Shown here one piece after another: positions 17,831-27,422 of a stretch of 45,904 nucleotides of DNA. The DNA comes from Roseinatronobacter thiooxidans (lineage in GTDB: Bacteria; Pseudomonadota; Alphaproteobacteria; Rhodobacterales; Rhodobacteraceae), in assembly GCF_001870675.1 (NCBI RefSeq), contig NZ_MEHT01000003.1:1-45904 (forward strand), read 5' to 3'. The stretch's first letter is position 1. Each line of letters opens with the position of its first letter. The notes under the pieces were generated by a model, which was not told where the DNA came from, made no database searches, and was given only the letters and a program-made list of their open reading frames with translations. Made by a program: the position numbers and the translations under genes.

Positions 17831-18070
17831 CGGGTATCACCTCCGGGGTCAAAATGTTGCGGCATGGCCAGACGCCTGCGCCCTGCGGGCGGTTTGCGCG
17901 TCGCAGCCTTGCGCTGTCCTAACGCATGTCCGATGCAAGCGCGATGGCTTTTCAAGCGCCCGACCACGGGCCTTGCCGCGCTTTTGCGCCACTTGGGGTT
18001 GGTTTGAGACCGCGATGCGATAGTTTGCACCCAAAGGGCGCGCGCGCCATTCAAGACAGGAGCATGCACA

Positions 18071-19198
18071 ATGACCACCCCGCGCCTTTGGGTCGCAGCC
18101 AGTGCCGTTTTGGGGGCGATCCTTGTGGCGGGTGTGGTCCTGTTTCAGCCCGGGCAGCATGCTGAAAGCTCCGATACGCCGGTTGACTGGCTGGGTGCGC
18201 TGGCAAATATGGCGCAAGACGGCTTCGTGCGGCCCACGGGCACAGGGCCGCTTGATCTGCCACAAGACCATGCGCCCCACCCTGCCGCGCAATCAGAGCT
18301 GTGGCAGATGTCAGCGCATCTGACAGGGCCAGATGGTGTGCCAATAAATGTGCAATTCTCGCTTATGCGGCTTGGCCTTGTGCCGCCAGACACAGATCAG
18401 CCCGCGTCGATCTGGGAGTTGCGCAGTATATATCGCGCCCATCTGATCGTCGCGGACAGCGCGCAGACGGTGGCACAGGAACGGTTTGGCCGTGGCCTTG
18501 CGGGTTCGGCAGGGTTCGATACCGATGCACGGGCGCTGTATTTCGACAACTGGGCGCTGGCTTTCCCGGGTGACAGCCGCACAGGGGCGTGGCGTTTCAG
18601 CGCAACATCAGCCGGTGCCCGCGTGGTGTTGGAGATGGTGCCAAGCAAAGCCCCCCTTAGCATTGACGCGGCAGATGCGCCGTTTCGCGGCTATGCCTTT
18701 TCGCGGCTGGATGTGACAGGCACCGTCACCCTGTCAGGCCGTGACGCGCCGGTAACCGGCAGCGCGTGGTTCGATCACGCTTGGGGCGAATTGCCCTTGC
18801 CGGGCGCTGGCCCTGTCATCTCGGACAGGTTGGCACTGCAACTGGATACGGGCCATGAACTGTCTGTCATCGTGTCGCAACGCAGTGACGGGCGCGGGGT
18901 GCCCACGGTGGATGCGGTCTTGATCGACACCGATGGGGCCGCGCGCCCGCTGGGCGCAGACCATGCGCAGGTGACATTTCCGCGCCAGTGGCAAGGGGCG
19001 CGCGTTGAATGGCCTGTCGCGTGGAATATCCTTCTGGATGATGTGCTGGAACTAGAGGTCGCGCCGGTTTACGATGCACAGGAACATGACTTTACCCCCC
19101 CTGTCTGGTCCGGTCTGGTGCAGGCCGAAGGCAGGTTAGACGGGCAACCCGTGCGCGGCACAGGTATTTTGCAGCTTTCAGGAGAGAGGACGCCATGA
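18071..19198 (+). CDS. Lipocalin-like (AttH/CrtC-type) exported protein
   Basis: A 375-residue protein with an N-terminal hydrophobic segment (about 7-26, signal anchor or signal peptide), so it is probably periplasmic. The body is a two-part beta structure resembling the AttH/carotenoid hydratase (CrtC-like) lipocalin group: an early region ending in ALYFDNWALAFPGD (about 157-170), a second barrel with the signature GSAWFDHAWGELPLPG, and a closing TGILQLSG strand. CrtC-like proteins add water to carotenoid double bonds, while many relatives of this fold have no known activity. No carotenoid genes are nearby. It overlaps the diheme cytochrome gene by four bases (ATGA), so they are co-translated and probably act in one periplasmic process. 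Confidence 0.72.
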   Translation: MTTPRLWVAASAVLGAILVAGVVLFQPGQHAESSDTPVDWLGALANMAQDGFVRPTGTGPLDLPQDHAPHPAAQSELWQMSAHLTGPDGVPINVQFSLMRLGLVPPDTDQPASIWELRSIYRAHLIVADSAQTVAQERFGRGLAGSAGFDTDARALYFDNWALAFPGDSRTGAWRFSATSAGARVVLEMVPSKAPLSIDAADAPFRGYAFSRLDVTGTVTLSGRDAPVTGSAWFDHAWGELPLPGAGPVISDRLALQLDTGHELSVIVSQRSDGRGVPTVDAVLIDTDGAARPLGADHAQVTFPRQWQGARVEWPVAWNILLDDVLELEVAPVYDAQEHDFTPPVWSGLVQAEGRLDGQPVRGTGILQLSGERTP

Positions 19199-20622
19199 CA
19201 CGCAAACCCCTGGCCTATGCCTTGGCCGCATTCGGTGTGGCCGCAGGGGTCTGGGTGCTGGCGGGCCTGCCCCTGCCCTTTGGCACCGATCCTGACAGGT
19301 TCCGCTCGCCCACAGGGCGGGTGGCGGAAACGCCCCAGCGCGCAGGCGACCCGCAGGCAGGGTATACGGCGCTGGTGAACAATCCCTATGTCAGTTGCGG
19401 CATGCCGTATTCTGCCTATCGCCGCGTGGCCCCTGAAACCGACCCCGCCACCCTGTTGCCGGGGCGGATAGGGCGCAATGCGGAATTGCCGTATTTTCTG
19501 ACAGCGCATACCAATGATGACGGGGTGGAAATTGTCTCGAACAATTGCCTTGTGTGCCATGCAGGGCGCATCGGGGATGAGGTTGTCGTGGGGCTGGGCG
19601 ATGCCTTTGCCGATTTCACCGCCGACCCGCGCCAGCTTGTCACCCAAGTGGGGCGCTATGTGCAGGGGCCGGGCGAAAGTGCAGCATGGCAGCTTTGGGC
19701 CGACCGGATTGAAGGGATAGCACCCTATACCCAGACGCAGACCATCGGCATGAACCCTGCAACCAACCTGAGTTGGGCTTTGATGGCGCATCGTGACCCG
19801 CGCACGATGGCGTGGTCAGATACGCCCCTGATTGACCCGCCCCCGACTGCGCCCGTCCCCTTGCGCACCCCGCCATGGTGGTGGATGGGCAAGAAAAACG
19901 CGATGTTCTACACCACAATCGGGCGCGGGGATCATGCGCAATATATGCTGTTCGCCTCGATGCTCTGCGCCGATAGCGTGGAAGAATTGCAGGAAATCGA
20001 CAGCTATGCCCCCGATATCCGCGCCTTTCTGGAAAACCTGACGCCCCCCCCCTACCCCAATGCGGTTGACCCTGAATTGGCCGCCCAGGGGCAAGAGCTG
20101 TTCATGACCGAATGCGCCAGTTGCCATGGCACCTATGGCGAAACACCCAGCTACCCCAACCGCGTTGTGCCACTGGATGAAATCGGCACCGACCCGATAT
20201 ATGCGCAAACCATGACCGATGGCAGCCTTGATCGGTTCTTCGACTGGGTGGACCGCTCGCCCCATGGTGGAACAGTGCGCGCGGCCCCCGCCGAAGGGTA
20301 TATCGCCCCCCCGCTGGACGGCATCTGGGCGGCGGCACCCTATTTGCATAACGGATCGGTTCCCAATCTGGCAGCGCTGCTGGACAGCCGGTTGCGCCCG
20401 CGTTTTTGGCGCCATGTCACACCGCAAGACTATGACCACGAGGTGTTGGGATGGCGCAGCCAGACGCTGGAGGCAGGCAAAGCCGCCGCCCAAACCGCAG
20501 AAGCGCGCAAAAGGATCTATGACACGACCCTGCCGGGATATGGCAATGCAGGGCATACCTTTGCCGACCGGTTGTCCGATGCACAGCGACAAGCCCTTCT
20601 GGAATACCTCAAGACGCTGTAA
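19195..20622 (+). CDS. Diheme c-type cytochrome, RoxA/cytochrome c peroxidase-like
   Basis: A 475-residue exported protein with a signal segment at about 8-24. Two heme c attachment motifs are visible: CLVCH (118-122) and CASCH (307-311). The C-terminal IAPPLDGIWAAAPYLHNGSV element is shared by MauG/CcpA peroxidases and RoxA-type rubber oxygenases, and the overall length is closer to RoxA-like proteins than to standard 300-350 residue peroxidases. Possible activities are oxygen- or peroxide-dependent oxidation of an unknown substrate, or electron transfer. Its coupling to a lipocalin-fold protein, which could bind a hydrophobic molecule, makes an oxidative step on a lipid or terpenoid plausible but unproven. 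A TauE/SafE permease gene starts 52 bases downstream. Confidence 0.83.
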   Translation: MTRKPLAYALAAFGVAAGVWVLAGLPLPFGTDPDRFRSPTGRVAETPQRAGDPQAGYTALVNNPYVSCGMPYSAYRRVAPETDPATLLPGRIGRNAELPYFLTAHTNDDGVEIVSNNCLVCHAGRIGDEVVVGLGDAFADFTADPRQLVTQVGRYVQGPGESAAWQLWADRIEGIAPYTQTQTIGMNPATNLSWALMAHRDPRTMAWSDTPLIDPPPTAPVPLRTPPWWWMGKKNAMFYTTIGRGDHAQYMLFASMLCADSVEELQEIDSYAPDIRAFLENLTPPPYPNAVDPELAAQGQELFMTECASCHGTYGETPSYPNRVVPLDEIGTDPIYAQTMTDGSLDRFFDWVDRSPHGGTVRAAPAEGYIAPPLDGIWAAAPYLHNGSVPNLAALLDSRLRPRFWRHVTPQDYDHEVLGWRSQTLEAGKAAAQTAEARKRIYDTTLPGYGNAGHTFADRLSDAQRQALLEYLKTL

Positions 20623-20674
20623 AGCGCATGCAGCGCGCGGGGTTGCGCGCAGCAACAGGCCAAGGGGCTGATTG

Positions 20675-21418
20675 ATGGACGTCACCGAGATTTTGTTGGC
20701 CGGTCTGGGGTTGTTTCTGGGCGGTGTGCTGAAAGGCGCGACAGGGGCGGGCGCACCCATGATTGGCGTGCCGGTTCTGGCCATGTTGTTCAACGTGCCC
20801 ACCGCTGTGGCGCTGTTTGCCATTCCAAACTTGCTGACCAATGTGACCCAAGGCTGGCAATTCCGCGCCCATCTGGGCCGGATGGGGCTGGCCACCAGCT
20901 TTGCCCTATGGGGCGCGTTGGGGGCGCTGGTCGGGTCTGTGTTGCTGGCCGTGGCACCTGCCACCTTGCTGATGGCCGGTGTTGGCGCGGTCGTGCTCAG
21001 CTATATCGTGTTCCGGCTGATGCGCCCTGACTGGCAGCTTGGCCCAAATGCCGAATCCCGCCTGACTGCGCCTGCGGGCCTGATTGGCGGCGTGCTACAA
21101 GGGGCCAGCGGCATGTCAGGGCCGGTTTCCATCACCTATCTGAATGCTTTGCGGCTGGAACGGCCCCGCTTCATGGCGACAATCTCGATCTTTTTTTGCA
21201 CAATGGCGCTGATGCAAATTCCTGCGCTGGCGCTGTTGGGGATTTTGACCCCGAAACTGGCGCTTTGGGGGATTCTTGCCGTTGGCCCGTTGCTGCTGGG
21301 CATGCCCGTGGGGAACTGGCTGGCCAGCCAGATTTCAAAAGCGATGTTCGACAAGCTTATTCTTGTGCTGCTGACAGTGATTGCGGCCAAGTTGCTGTTT
21401 GACGGGCTGACCGCCTGA
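20675..21418 (+). CDS. TauE/SafE-family membrane permease
   Basis: A 247-residue membrane protein with about seven to eight hydrophobic segments. The start is ATG 20675, seven bases after AAGGGG; a TTG directly before it is an alternative. The N-terminal LGGVLKGATGAGAPMIGVPV and mid-protein IGGVLQGASGMSGPVSITYL are the paired, inverted half motifs of the TauE/SafE family, which exports small anions such as sulfite, sulfoacetate or other organosulfur compounds, although many members are uncharacterised. It is co-directional with the lipocalin and cytochrome genes and probably in the same operon. It converges with hspQ with only 23 bases between the stops. Confidence 0.86.
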   Translation: MDVTEILLAGLGLFLGGVLKGATGAGAPMIGVPVLAMLFNVPTAVALFAIPNLLTNVTQGWQFRAHLGRMGLATSFALWGALGALVGSVLLAVAPATLLMAGVGAVVLSYIVFRLMRPDWQLGPNAESRLTAPAGLIGGVLQGASGMSGPVSITYLNALRLERPRFMATISIFFCTMALMQIPALALLGILTPKLALWGILAVGPLLLGMPVGNWLASQISKAMFDKLILVLLTVIAAKLLFDGLTA

Positions 21419-21441
21419 ACCAGCCCCGCCGCAAGGGCCGG

Positions 21442-21768
21442 TCAGTTCATCTGGATCTGTAGCGGGTAATGGCCGTTGCGGAATTCGCCGAATATTTCAC
21501 TTAGATCAGGGTGCTCTACAGGCTCGCCCGACTCGTCCGGGACAAGGTTCTGCTCGGACACATAGGCGACGTAAAAACTTTCGTCATTCTCGGCCAGCAG
21601 ATGGTAAAAGGGCTGATCCTTGCGCGGGCGCGAGTCTGCGGGGATGGAATCATACCATTCTTCGGTATTGGCAAATTCAGGATCGACATCGAAAATCACC
21701 CCGCGAAACGGGTGCTTCTTATGGCGCACGATTTGCCCAAGATGATATTTTGCCGACTGCCGTTCCAT
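21442..21768 (-). CDS. hspQ: HspQ, hemimethylated-DNA-binding-like heat-shock protein
   Basis: A 108-residue protein of the HspQ (YccV) family with the motifs [44 protein letters not shown] and [10 protein letters not shown]. In enterobacteria HspQ is a substrate-specificity enhancer for Lon protease and is induced by heat. The C-terminal [11 protein letters not shown] is typical. Length matches the family. It is transcribed divergently from phaA over 280 bases in which no clear sigma-32 promoter was identified. Confidence 0.93.
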   Translation of the reverse strand: MERQSAKYHLGQIVRHKKHPFRGVIFDVDPEFANTEEWYDSIPADSRPRKDQPFYHLLAENDESFYVAYVSEQNLVPDESGEPVEHPDLSEIFGEFRNGHYPLQIQMN

Positions 21769-22048
21769 GTCGCTCCTCTTTCCCCTTTTTTACGCGCTGC
21801 ACTGCCCGATGTCCATGCCCGCCCAAGGGAATCACGGAAACAAACTGTGGGGCCGCGTGGAACAAAACGCCCGTGGCGGGCGGGTTCTGGCGCAATCGGG
21901 GCCAGAATACTGGCGTTTGCGCCAGCAATTGGCGCAGCGCCGTTGCACTGTTTCTGCTTCATGTTACAAACATGGCGGATTGCAGTCATCTGACAGGGCA
22001 CGATTTGCGCTTGGGGCGGAATATCCGACAATAGAGAGAGGAGATCAC

Positions 22049-23221
22049 ATGACCAATGTTGTTATTGTTTCAGCGGCGCGCACTGCCGTTGGGTCTTTTG
22101 GTGGCGCGTTTGCCAACACCCCTGCACATGACCTTGGTGCAGCCATTCTTCAAGCGGTTGTAGAGCGCGCAGGCGTTGACAAGAGCGAAGTATCCGAAAC
22201 CATTCTGGGGCAAGTCTTGACAGCAGGTCAGGGGCAAAACCCCGCACGTCAGGCGCATGTCAATGCCGGCCTGCCGATTGAATCGGCCGCGTGGTCGATC
22301 AATCAGGTATGCGGGTCTGGCCTGCGCGCGGTCGCACTGGGTGCACAGCATATCCAGCTGGGCGACGCGTCAATCGTGCTGGCGGGCGGACAAGAAAACA
22401 TGTCGATGAGCCAGCACGCAGCACTGATGCGCACGGGCCAGAAAATGGGCGACATGAAACTTGTCGATACCATGATCAAAGACGGGCTGTGGGACGCGTT
22501 CAACGGCTACCACATGGGCCAGACCGCCGAGAATGTTGCCGAAAAATGGCAGATCACCCGCGAGGAACAGGACATCTTCGCAGTTGCCAGCCAGAACAAA
22601 GCCGAAGCCGCACAGAAAGCGGGCAAATTCGCCGACGAGATTGCGGCCTTTACCGTGAAAACCCGCAAGGGCGACATTGTGGTGGATCAGGATGAATACA
22701 TCCGCCACGGCGCCACAATGGACGCCATGCAAAAGCTGCGCCCCGCCTTCACCAAAGATGGCACGGTCACTGCGGCCAATGCCTCTGGGCTGAATGACGG
22801 TGCTGCCGCAGTCATGCTGATGAGCGCGGAAGAGGCTGAAAAGCGCGGCCTGACCCCGCTTGCACGCATTGCCAGCTATGCCACAGCAGGGCTTGACCCA
22901 TCGGTGATGGGCGTGGGGCCGATCTATGCCAGCCGCAAGGCGTTGGCCAAAGCCGGTTGGAAGCCAGAGGATCTGGACCTGATCGAAGCGAATGAAGCCT
23001 TTGCCGCCCAAGCCTGCGCCGTGAACAAGGAAATGGGCTGGGATGTGGACAAAGTGAATGTGAATGGCGGCGCGATTGCCATTGGTCACCCCATCGGGGC
23101 CTCTGGCTGCCGCGTGCTGAACACACTTCTGTTCGAGATGCAGCGCCGCGACGCCAAAAAGGGTCTGGCCACATTGTGCATCGGTGGCGGCATGGGTGTC
23201 GCCATGTGTCTGGAACGCTGA
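22049..23221 (+). CDS. phaA: Acetyl-CoA C-acetyltransferase (thiolase) for PHB synthesis
   Basis: A 390-residue biosynthetic thiolase that condenses two acetyl-CoA to acetoacetyl-CoA in the cytoplasm. The nucleophile is Cys88 ([11 protein letters not shown]); the His motif is [14 protein letters not shown], and the second Cys is in [12 protein letters not shown] at the C-terminus. The start ATG 22049 follows AGAGAGAGGAG; an open extension to 21767 carries no family sequence. The acetoacetyl-CoA reductase gene follows after 87 bases, the standard phaA-phaB arrangement. The polymerase gene phaC is not in the window. A perfect hairpin lies between phaA and phaB. Confidence 0.96.
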   Translation: MTNVVIVSAARTAVGSFGGAFANTPAHDLGAAILQAVVERAGVDKSEVSETILGQVLTAGQGQNPARQAHVNAGLPIESAAWSINQVCGSGLRAVALGAQHIQLGDASIVLAGGQENMSMSQHAALMRTGQKMGDMKLVDTMIKDGLWDAFNGYHMGQTAENVAEKWQITREEQDIFAVASQNKAEAAQKAGKFADEIAAFTVKTRKGDIVVDQDEYIRHGATMDAMQKLRPAFTKDGTVTAANASGLNDGAAAVMLMSAEEAEKRGLTPLARIASYATAGLDPSVMGVGPIYASRKALAKAGWKPEDLDLIEANEAFAAQACAVNKEMGWDVDKVNVNGGAIAIGHPIGASGCRVLNTLLFEMQRRDAKKGLATLCIGGGMGVAMCLER

Positions 23222-23229
23222 GCAAAAAA

Positions 23230-23254
23230 GGTTGCGCAACAATCTTGCGCAACC
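23230..23254. other. Perfect 10-bp hairpin between phaA and phaB
   Basis: GGTTGCGCAA (23230-23239) pairs with TTGCGCAACC (23245-23254) around loop CAATC, eight bases after the phaA stop. There is no U-tract downstream on the plus strand; the A-run AAAAAA precedes the stem, so a U-tract exists only on the minus strand. It could stabilise or partly terminate the phaA message. Confidence 0.6.
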
Positions 23255-23308
23255 TGACCACGTTCGATAACAGATATTGCGAAGGCCCAACCCTGAGGAG
23301 GAGTAAAC

Positions 23309-24031
23309 ATGGCAAGAGTGGCATTGGTCACAGGCGGATCGCGCGGTATTGGCGCAGCGATCTCGAAAGAACTGCAAGCGAAAGGCTACACTGTCGCGGC
23401 CACCTATGCTGGCAATGACGCAGCAGCGGCCAGCTTCACAGAAGAGACTGGTATCAAGACCTACAAGTGGAATGCCGCCGATTACGAGGCATCCAAAGCC
23501 GGTCTGGCGCAGGTCGAGGCCGATCTTGGCCCGATTGAAATTGTGGTTGCGAATGCCGGGATCACCCGCGACGCGCCGTTCCACAAAATGACGCCAGAAC
23601 AGTGGAAAGAAGTGATCGACACCAACCTGACGGGCGTGTTCAACACTGTCCACCCCATCTGGCCCGGCATGCGCGAACGCAAGTTTGGCCGCGTGGTGGT
23701 GATTTCCTCGATCAATGGCCAGAAAGGCCAGTTCGGTCAGGTGAATTATGCCGCCACCAAAGCAGGTGATCTGGGGGTCGTGAAATCGCTGGCGCAAGAA
23801 GGCGCGCGTTTCGGGATTACCGCAAACGCAATCTGCCCCGGCTATATCGCCACCGAAATGGTAATGGCCGTGCCAGAGAAGGTGCGCGAGTCCATCATCG
23901 CAGGTATTCCCGCAGGCCGCCTTGGCGAGCCAGAGGAAATCGCGCGGTGCGTGGCCTTCCTTGTGGCGGATGATGCGGGCTTTATCAACGGCTCGACCAT
24001 CAGCGCGAACGGGGCGCAGTTCTTCGTCTGA
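23309..24031 (+). CDS. phaB: Acetoacetyl-CoA reductase
   Basis: A 240-residue short-chain dehydrogenase that reduces acetoacetyl-CoA to (R)-3-hydroxybutyryl-CoA with NADPH. The cofactor motif is GGSRGIG (9-15), the NAG motif is at 82-84, and the catalytic residues are Ser134, Tyr147 and Lys151, within the PhaB-specific stretch SINGQKGQFGQVNYAATKAG. GAGGAG lies seven to eight bases upstream of ATG 23309. It is the second gene of the phaA-phaB unit; the product feeds PHB polymerase encoded elsewhere. Confidence 0.96.
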   Translation: MARVALVTGGSRGIGAAISKELQAKGYTVAATYAGNDAAAASFTEETGIKTYKWNAADYEASKAGLAQVEADLGPIEIVVANAGITRDAPFHKMTPEQWKEVIDTNLTGVFNTVHPIWPGMRERKFGRVVVISSINGQKGQFGQVNYAATKAGDLGVVKSLAQEGARFGITANAICPGYIATEMVMAVPEKVRESIIAGIPAGRLGEPEEIARCVAFLVADDAGFINGSTISANGAQFFV

Positions 24032-24043
24032 TCTGACGGCTTG

Positions 24044-24075
24044 AAAACAAAAAACGGCCCGCGTCTTGCGGGCCG
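24044..24075 (-). terminator. Intrinsic terminator for the ydcH-like gene, facing phaB
   Basis: An eight-base GC stem (24055-24062 with 24068-24075) with loop GTCTT. On the minus strand it is followed by TTTTTTGTTTT (24054-24044), so it is strongest for the minus-strand gene ending at 24101. It may also help stop phaB transcripts, which end at 24031. Confidence 0.85.
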
Positions 24076-24100
24076 CTTGCGTATCACAGGAAAGAGCGCG

Positions 24101-24268
24101 TCAGGCGTGCGACAAGCGCTCGATTTCCTCTTTCAAACGGAGCTTTTGCTTCTTCATGTCGGCGATATGAAGGTCATCCGTGCCGGGGCTGCGTTGGGCA
24201 AGTTCAACCCTGTCAGAAAGGTGTTCGTGCTTACGGCGAAGTTCTGCAATATGCGAACCTATGGACAT
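24101..24268 (-). CDS. Small YdcH/DUF465 family protein
   Basis: A 55-residue, highly charged helical protein (MSIGSHIAELRRKHEHLSDR, then KKQKLRLKEEIERLSHA) matching the DUF465/YdcH family, which forms a helical hairpin and has no assigned function. The start is ATG 24268 with a perfect AGGAGG eight bases upstream; a longer frame to 24358 is not needed. It has its own terminator. The neighbours (phaB, pncB) suggest no functional link. Confidence 0.88.
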   Translation of the reverse strand: MSIGSHIAELRRKHEHLSDRVELAQRSPGTDDLHIADMKKQKLRLKEEIERLSHA

Positions 24269-24390
24269 ATAAATTCCTCCTGCTTTGGTGAAAGTATCTT
24301 CAGTGCACCACAACTGAAGGCCCCTGTCACCAAAAATCGGTGTGAGGTTTCGCCGCAACTGCCAGTTTCCGCCAAATGCCTTAACGCAGC

Positions 24391-25680
24391 CTAAACGACC
24401 ACATCCTGCGCCACTTGCGGCCCCACATCGAACACACGCTTGTAGCGCGCGATTTCGTCCTTTGGGCCCATCGCCTTATGCGGGTTATCCGACAGCTTGA
24501 CCGTTGCGCGGCCATTCGCCGAGACCGCCTTGCACACCAGTGAAAACGGCGCCAGCCCGTCATCTGGTGCAAGGTTGCGAAAGTCGTTGGTCAACAGCGT
24601 GCCCCAGCCGAAACTGATTTTCACGCGCCCCACGAATCGGGCATGAAGGTCTTGTATCTTGTCCACATCCAACCCGTCCGAGAAGATGACGAGCTTCTCG
24701 CGCGGGTCTTGCCCGCGATCCTGCCACCAGCGAATGGCAATCTCTGCCCCTGTCGCCGGATCACCTGAATCGATGCGGATGCCTGTCCAGTCCGACAGCC
24801 AATCGGGCGCGCGGCGCAGGAAACCTTCGGTGCCGAATGTGTCAGGCAGGATAATGCGCAGATTGCCCGAATGCTCTGCCTGCCAATCGGCAAGCACCTG
24901 ATAGGGGCTATGCGCCAGTTCCGCATCGGTTTTGGCCAAAGCCGCATAGACCATGGGCAATTCATGCGCATTGGTGCCAATCGCCTCAACCTCTCGGCGC
25001 ATGGCGATCAGGCAGTTCGAGGTTCCCGCGAACCCGGTGCCCAACCCCTCCATCATGGCCTGAACGCACCAATCCTGCCACAGATAGGAATGCCGCCGCC
25101 TTGTGCCGAAATCGGCGATGCGCAGCGCATCCAGCCCTTGCAACTGTTCTATCTTCTCCCAGACGCGGGTCATGGCGCGGGCATAAAGCACTTGTAATTC
25201 AAAGCGCTTCATCCGCCCCAGCACCGCCCGCGAGCGCAGCTCCATCAGCACCGCAAGTGCGGGTATTTCCCACAGCATCGCTTCGCACCATGTGCCTTCA
25301 AAGGTCAGTTCATACTGGTCGCCCACACGTTCCAGATGGTAGGGCGGCAGGCGAAAATTCTCGAACCACTCCATGAAATCGGGGCGGAACATCTGGCGTT
25401 TGCCGTAAAACGTGTTGCCGCGCAGAAAGGTGGATTCCCCGCGCGACAGCGACAGCGCGCGAACATGGTCCAGCTGTTCGCGCAATTCACCTTCGTCGAT
25501 CAGATGCGCCAGCGGGATATGCGTGGCGCGGTTGATAAGGCTGAAGGTAACCTGCGTCTGCGGGTGGTTGGTAAAAACCAACTGGCACATCAGCAGCTTG
25601 TAGAAATCGGTATCTATCAGGGACCGAACGATCGGGTCCATTTTCCAGCGGTGGTTATAGACGCGGGTTGCAATATCCAT
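24391..25680 (-). CDS. pncB: Nicotinate phosphoribosyltransferase
   Basis: A 429-residue enzyme that joins nicotinate to PRPP, with ATP hydrolysis, to give nicotinate mononucleotide. Family landmarks are LIDTDFYKLLMCQLVF near the N-terminus, IADFGTRRRHSYLWQDW, GTSNCLIAM, ILPDTFGTEGFL, GIRIDSGDP and SFGWGTLLTND. It lies three bases after pncA on the same strand, so nicotinamide is deamidated and the product re-used by adjacent genes: an NAD salvage operon. Length and motifs are complete. Confidence 0.96.
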   Translation of the reverse strand: MDIATRVYNHRWKMDPIVRSLIDTDFYKLLMCQLVFTNHPQTQVTFSLINRATHIPLAHLIDEGELREQLDHVRALSLSRGESTFLRGNTFYGKRQMFRPDFMEWFENFRLPPYHLERVGDQYELTFEGTWCEAMLWEIPALAVLMELRSRAVLGRMKRFELQVLYARAMTRVWEKIEQLQGLDALRIADFGTRRRHSYLWQDWCVQAMMEGLGTGFAGTSNCLIAMRREVEAIGTNAHELPMVYAALAKTDAELAHSPYQVLADWQAEHSGNLRIILPDTFGTEGFLRRAPDWLSDWTGIRIDSGDPATGAEIAIRWWQDRGQDPREKLVIFSDGLDVDKIQDLHARFVGRVKISFGWGTLLTNDFRNLAPDDGLAPFSLVCKAVSANGRATVKLSDNPHKAMGPKDEIARYKRVFDVGPQVAQDVVV

Positions 25681-25683
25681 CGG

Positions 25684-26280
25684 TTACACCAGCGTCACAC
25701 CTGCCGCGCGCATCGCATCCTGCGCCTGCGCCAATGAGCCGTCATGGTCGATGGCACGGCACAAATCCCCCAGCACACGCACGTTGAAGCCCAGCCTTGC
25801 CGCATCCATCGCCGACCATGCCACACAGAAATCCGTGGCCAGCCCCACAAATTCCAGCTCTGTCAGCCCACGGCTGCGCAAATACCCTTCCAGCCCTGTG
25901 GGGGTGGTCTGGTCATTCTCGAAAAAGGCCGAATAGCTGTCAATCTCGCGCCGGAACCCTTTGCGGAGGATCAGATCGGCGCGGTCTGTTGCCAGATCGG
26001 GGTGGAAACCGGCACCTTGTGTGCCTTGCACGCAATGATCGGGCCACAAGACCTGCGGGCCATAGGGCATGTCGATCACCTGCAGGGGCGCGCGCCCTGC
26101 ATGCTGGCTTGCGAAAGACGAATGGCGCGGGGGGTGCCAGTCCTGTGTCAGCACCACGGCACCGGCCTGTTCCATGCGGGCATTTATGCCTGCCACAATC
26201 TCGTCCCCGCCCGCGACCGCCAGCGCGCCACGAGGGCAAAAGTCGTTTTGCATGTCGATTACGATCAAAGCGTGGTTCAT
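25684..26280 (-). CDS. pncA: Nicotinamidase
   Basis: A 198-residue isochorismatase-fold enzyme converting nicotinamide to nicotinate. The triad is Asp9 (VIDMQNDF), Lys107 (LRKGF) and Cys152 (LATDFCVAW). The metal site is Asp47, His49 and His53 in QDWHPPRHSSF. It is the first gene of the pncA-pncB pair and lies 100 bases from the divergent trhO. No regulator of NAD genes (NrtR, NadQ) is visible next to it. Confidence 0.95.
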   Translation of the reverse strand: MNHALIVIDMQNDFCPRGALAVAGGDEIVAGINARMEQAGAVVLTQDWHPPRHSSFASQHAGRAPLQVIDMPYGPQVLWPDHCVQGTQGAGFHPDLATDRADLILRKGFRREIDSYSAFFENDQTTPTGLEGYLRSRGLTELEFVGLATDFCVAWSAMDAARLGFNVRVLGDLCRAIDHDGSLAQAQDAMRAAGVTLV

Positions 26281-26380
26281 GGCGCGGCCCTTTGTGCTTT
26301 TTGCAAGGGCTAAGGGGCGCAGGCGCTGGCGTCAATGCTCCTCTCTTGCGCGGGCGCGGTCTGCGCAGTAAAGCACGGTC

Positions 26381-27298
26381 ATGTTTACTGTTGCAGCACT
26401 CTATCATTTCACGCGGTTCGATGACCCCGCAGCCCTGCGCGCGCCCTTGCTGGCGCTGGCAGAGGGGCATGGCGTAAAAGGGTCGCTTTTGCTGGCCGCC
26501 GAAGGGATCAACGGCACGATTGCAGGCACGCGCGCAGGCATTGACGCGGTGCTGGCCCATATCCGCGCCCTACCCGGTTGCGCCGCGCTGGACTGGAAGG
26601 AAAGCCCCGCCGAGACGATGCCCTTTGGCCGGATGAAAGTCCGCCTGAAACGCGAAATCGTCACCATGGGCCAACCCGATGTGGACCCCCGCGCGCGCGT
26701 GGGCCACTATGTTGCCCCAGAGGATTGGAACGCGCTGATCTCCTCGCCCGATGTCGCCGTGATTGACACACGCAACGACTACGAGGTGGCAATTGGCACA
26801 TTTGAAGGCGCGATAGACCCCGGCACCCAGTCTTTCGTTGAATTCCCCCAATGGTGGGAAGAGAACAAGCACCGCTTTCACAACAAGCGGATTGCCATGT
26901 TTTGCACCGGCGGCATTCGCTGCGAGAAATCGACCAATTACCTGCTGGGTCAGGGCGTGGAAGATGTGTTTCACCTGAAAGGTGGCATTCTGAAATACCT
27001 TGAAGAGGTGCCGGAAGACCAAAGCATGTGGAACGGGGCCTGTTTCGTCTTTGACCAGCGCGTGTCTGTGGAACACGGGCTAAAGCCCGGGCCACATATC
27101 ATGTGCCATGCCTGCCGCCGCCCGCTGTGGCCCGAAGACCGCAATCGCCCGGAATTTGAAGCGGGCGTGCAATGTCATTTATGCGTGGACGATTATACGC
27201 CTGAGCGACGCGAGGCGTTTCGGGAACGGCAGCGCCAGATTCAGTTAACCCGCGCGCGCGGGTACGAGCATCTGGGGCCGCGCAAGAAAACAGATTGA
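26381..27298 (+). CDS. trhO: tRNA uridine(34) hydroxylase (rhodanese-like TrhO/YceA)
   Basis: A 305-residue protein of the TrhO family, which hydroxylates U34 of certain tRNAs in an oxygen-dependent reaction as the first step to 5-methoxyuridine or cmo5U. An acylphosphatase-like N-terminal domain (1-95, with [14 protein letters not shown]) is followed by a rhodanese domain (about 115-215) with the active loop CTGGIRC (Cys175, Cys181). The C-terminal part has a Cys-rich pair ([18 protein letters not shown]) of the zinc-finger type found in the family. Length matches the family. Confidence 0.95.
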   Translation: MFTVAALYHFTRFDDPAALRAPLLALAEGHGVKGSLLLAAEGINGTIAGTRAGIDAVLAHIRALPGCAALDWKESPAETMPFGRMKVRLKREIVTMGQPDVDPRARVGHYVAPEDWNALISSPDVAVIDTRNDYEVAIGTFEGAIDPGTQSFVEFPQWWEENKHRFHNKRIAMFCTGGIRCEKSTNYLLGQGVEDVFHLKGGILKYLEEVPEDQSMWNGACFVFDQRVSVEHGLKPGPHIMCHACRRPLWPEDRNRPEFEAGVQCHLCVDDYTPERREAFRERQRQIQLTRARGYEHLGPRKKTD

Positions 27299-27422
27299 AC
27301 GCGCCATATTCAGGCCGAATTTTAAGACGATAGTGATTTAAAGAAACGACGCATCGCATCCGGGTATATTAACGCCCAAGGTGCTTTCATTGTGAAGTGA
27401 TTTGAATTTGACTGGAGTTATT

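Noticed and set aside
21767-22048. 94-codon upstream extension of phaA
   Set aside because: It has no thiolase sequence; ATG 22049 has a clear AGAGAGGAG site and gives the normal length.
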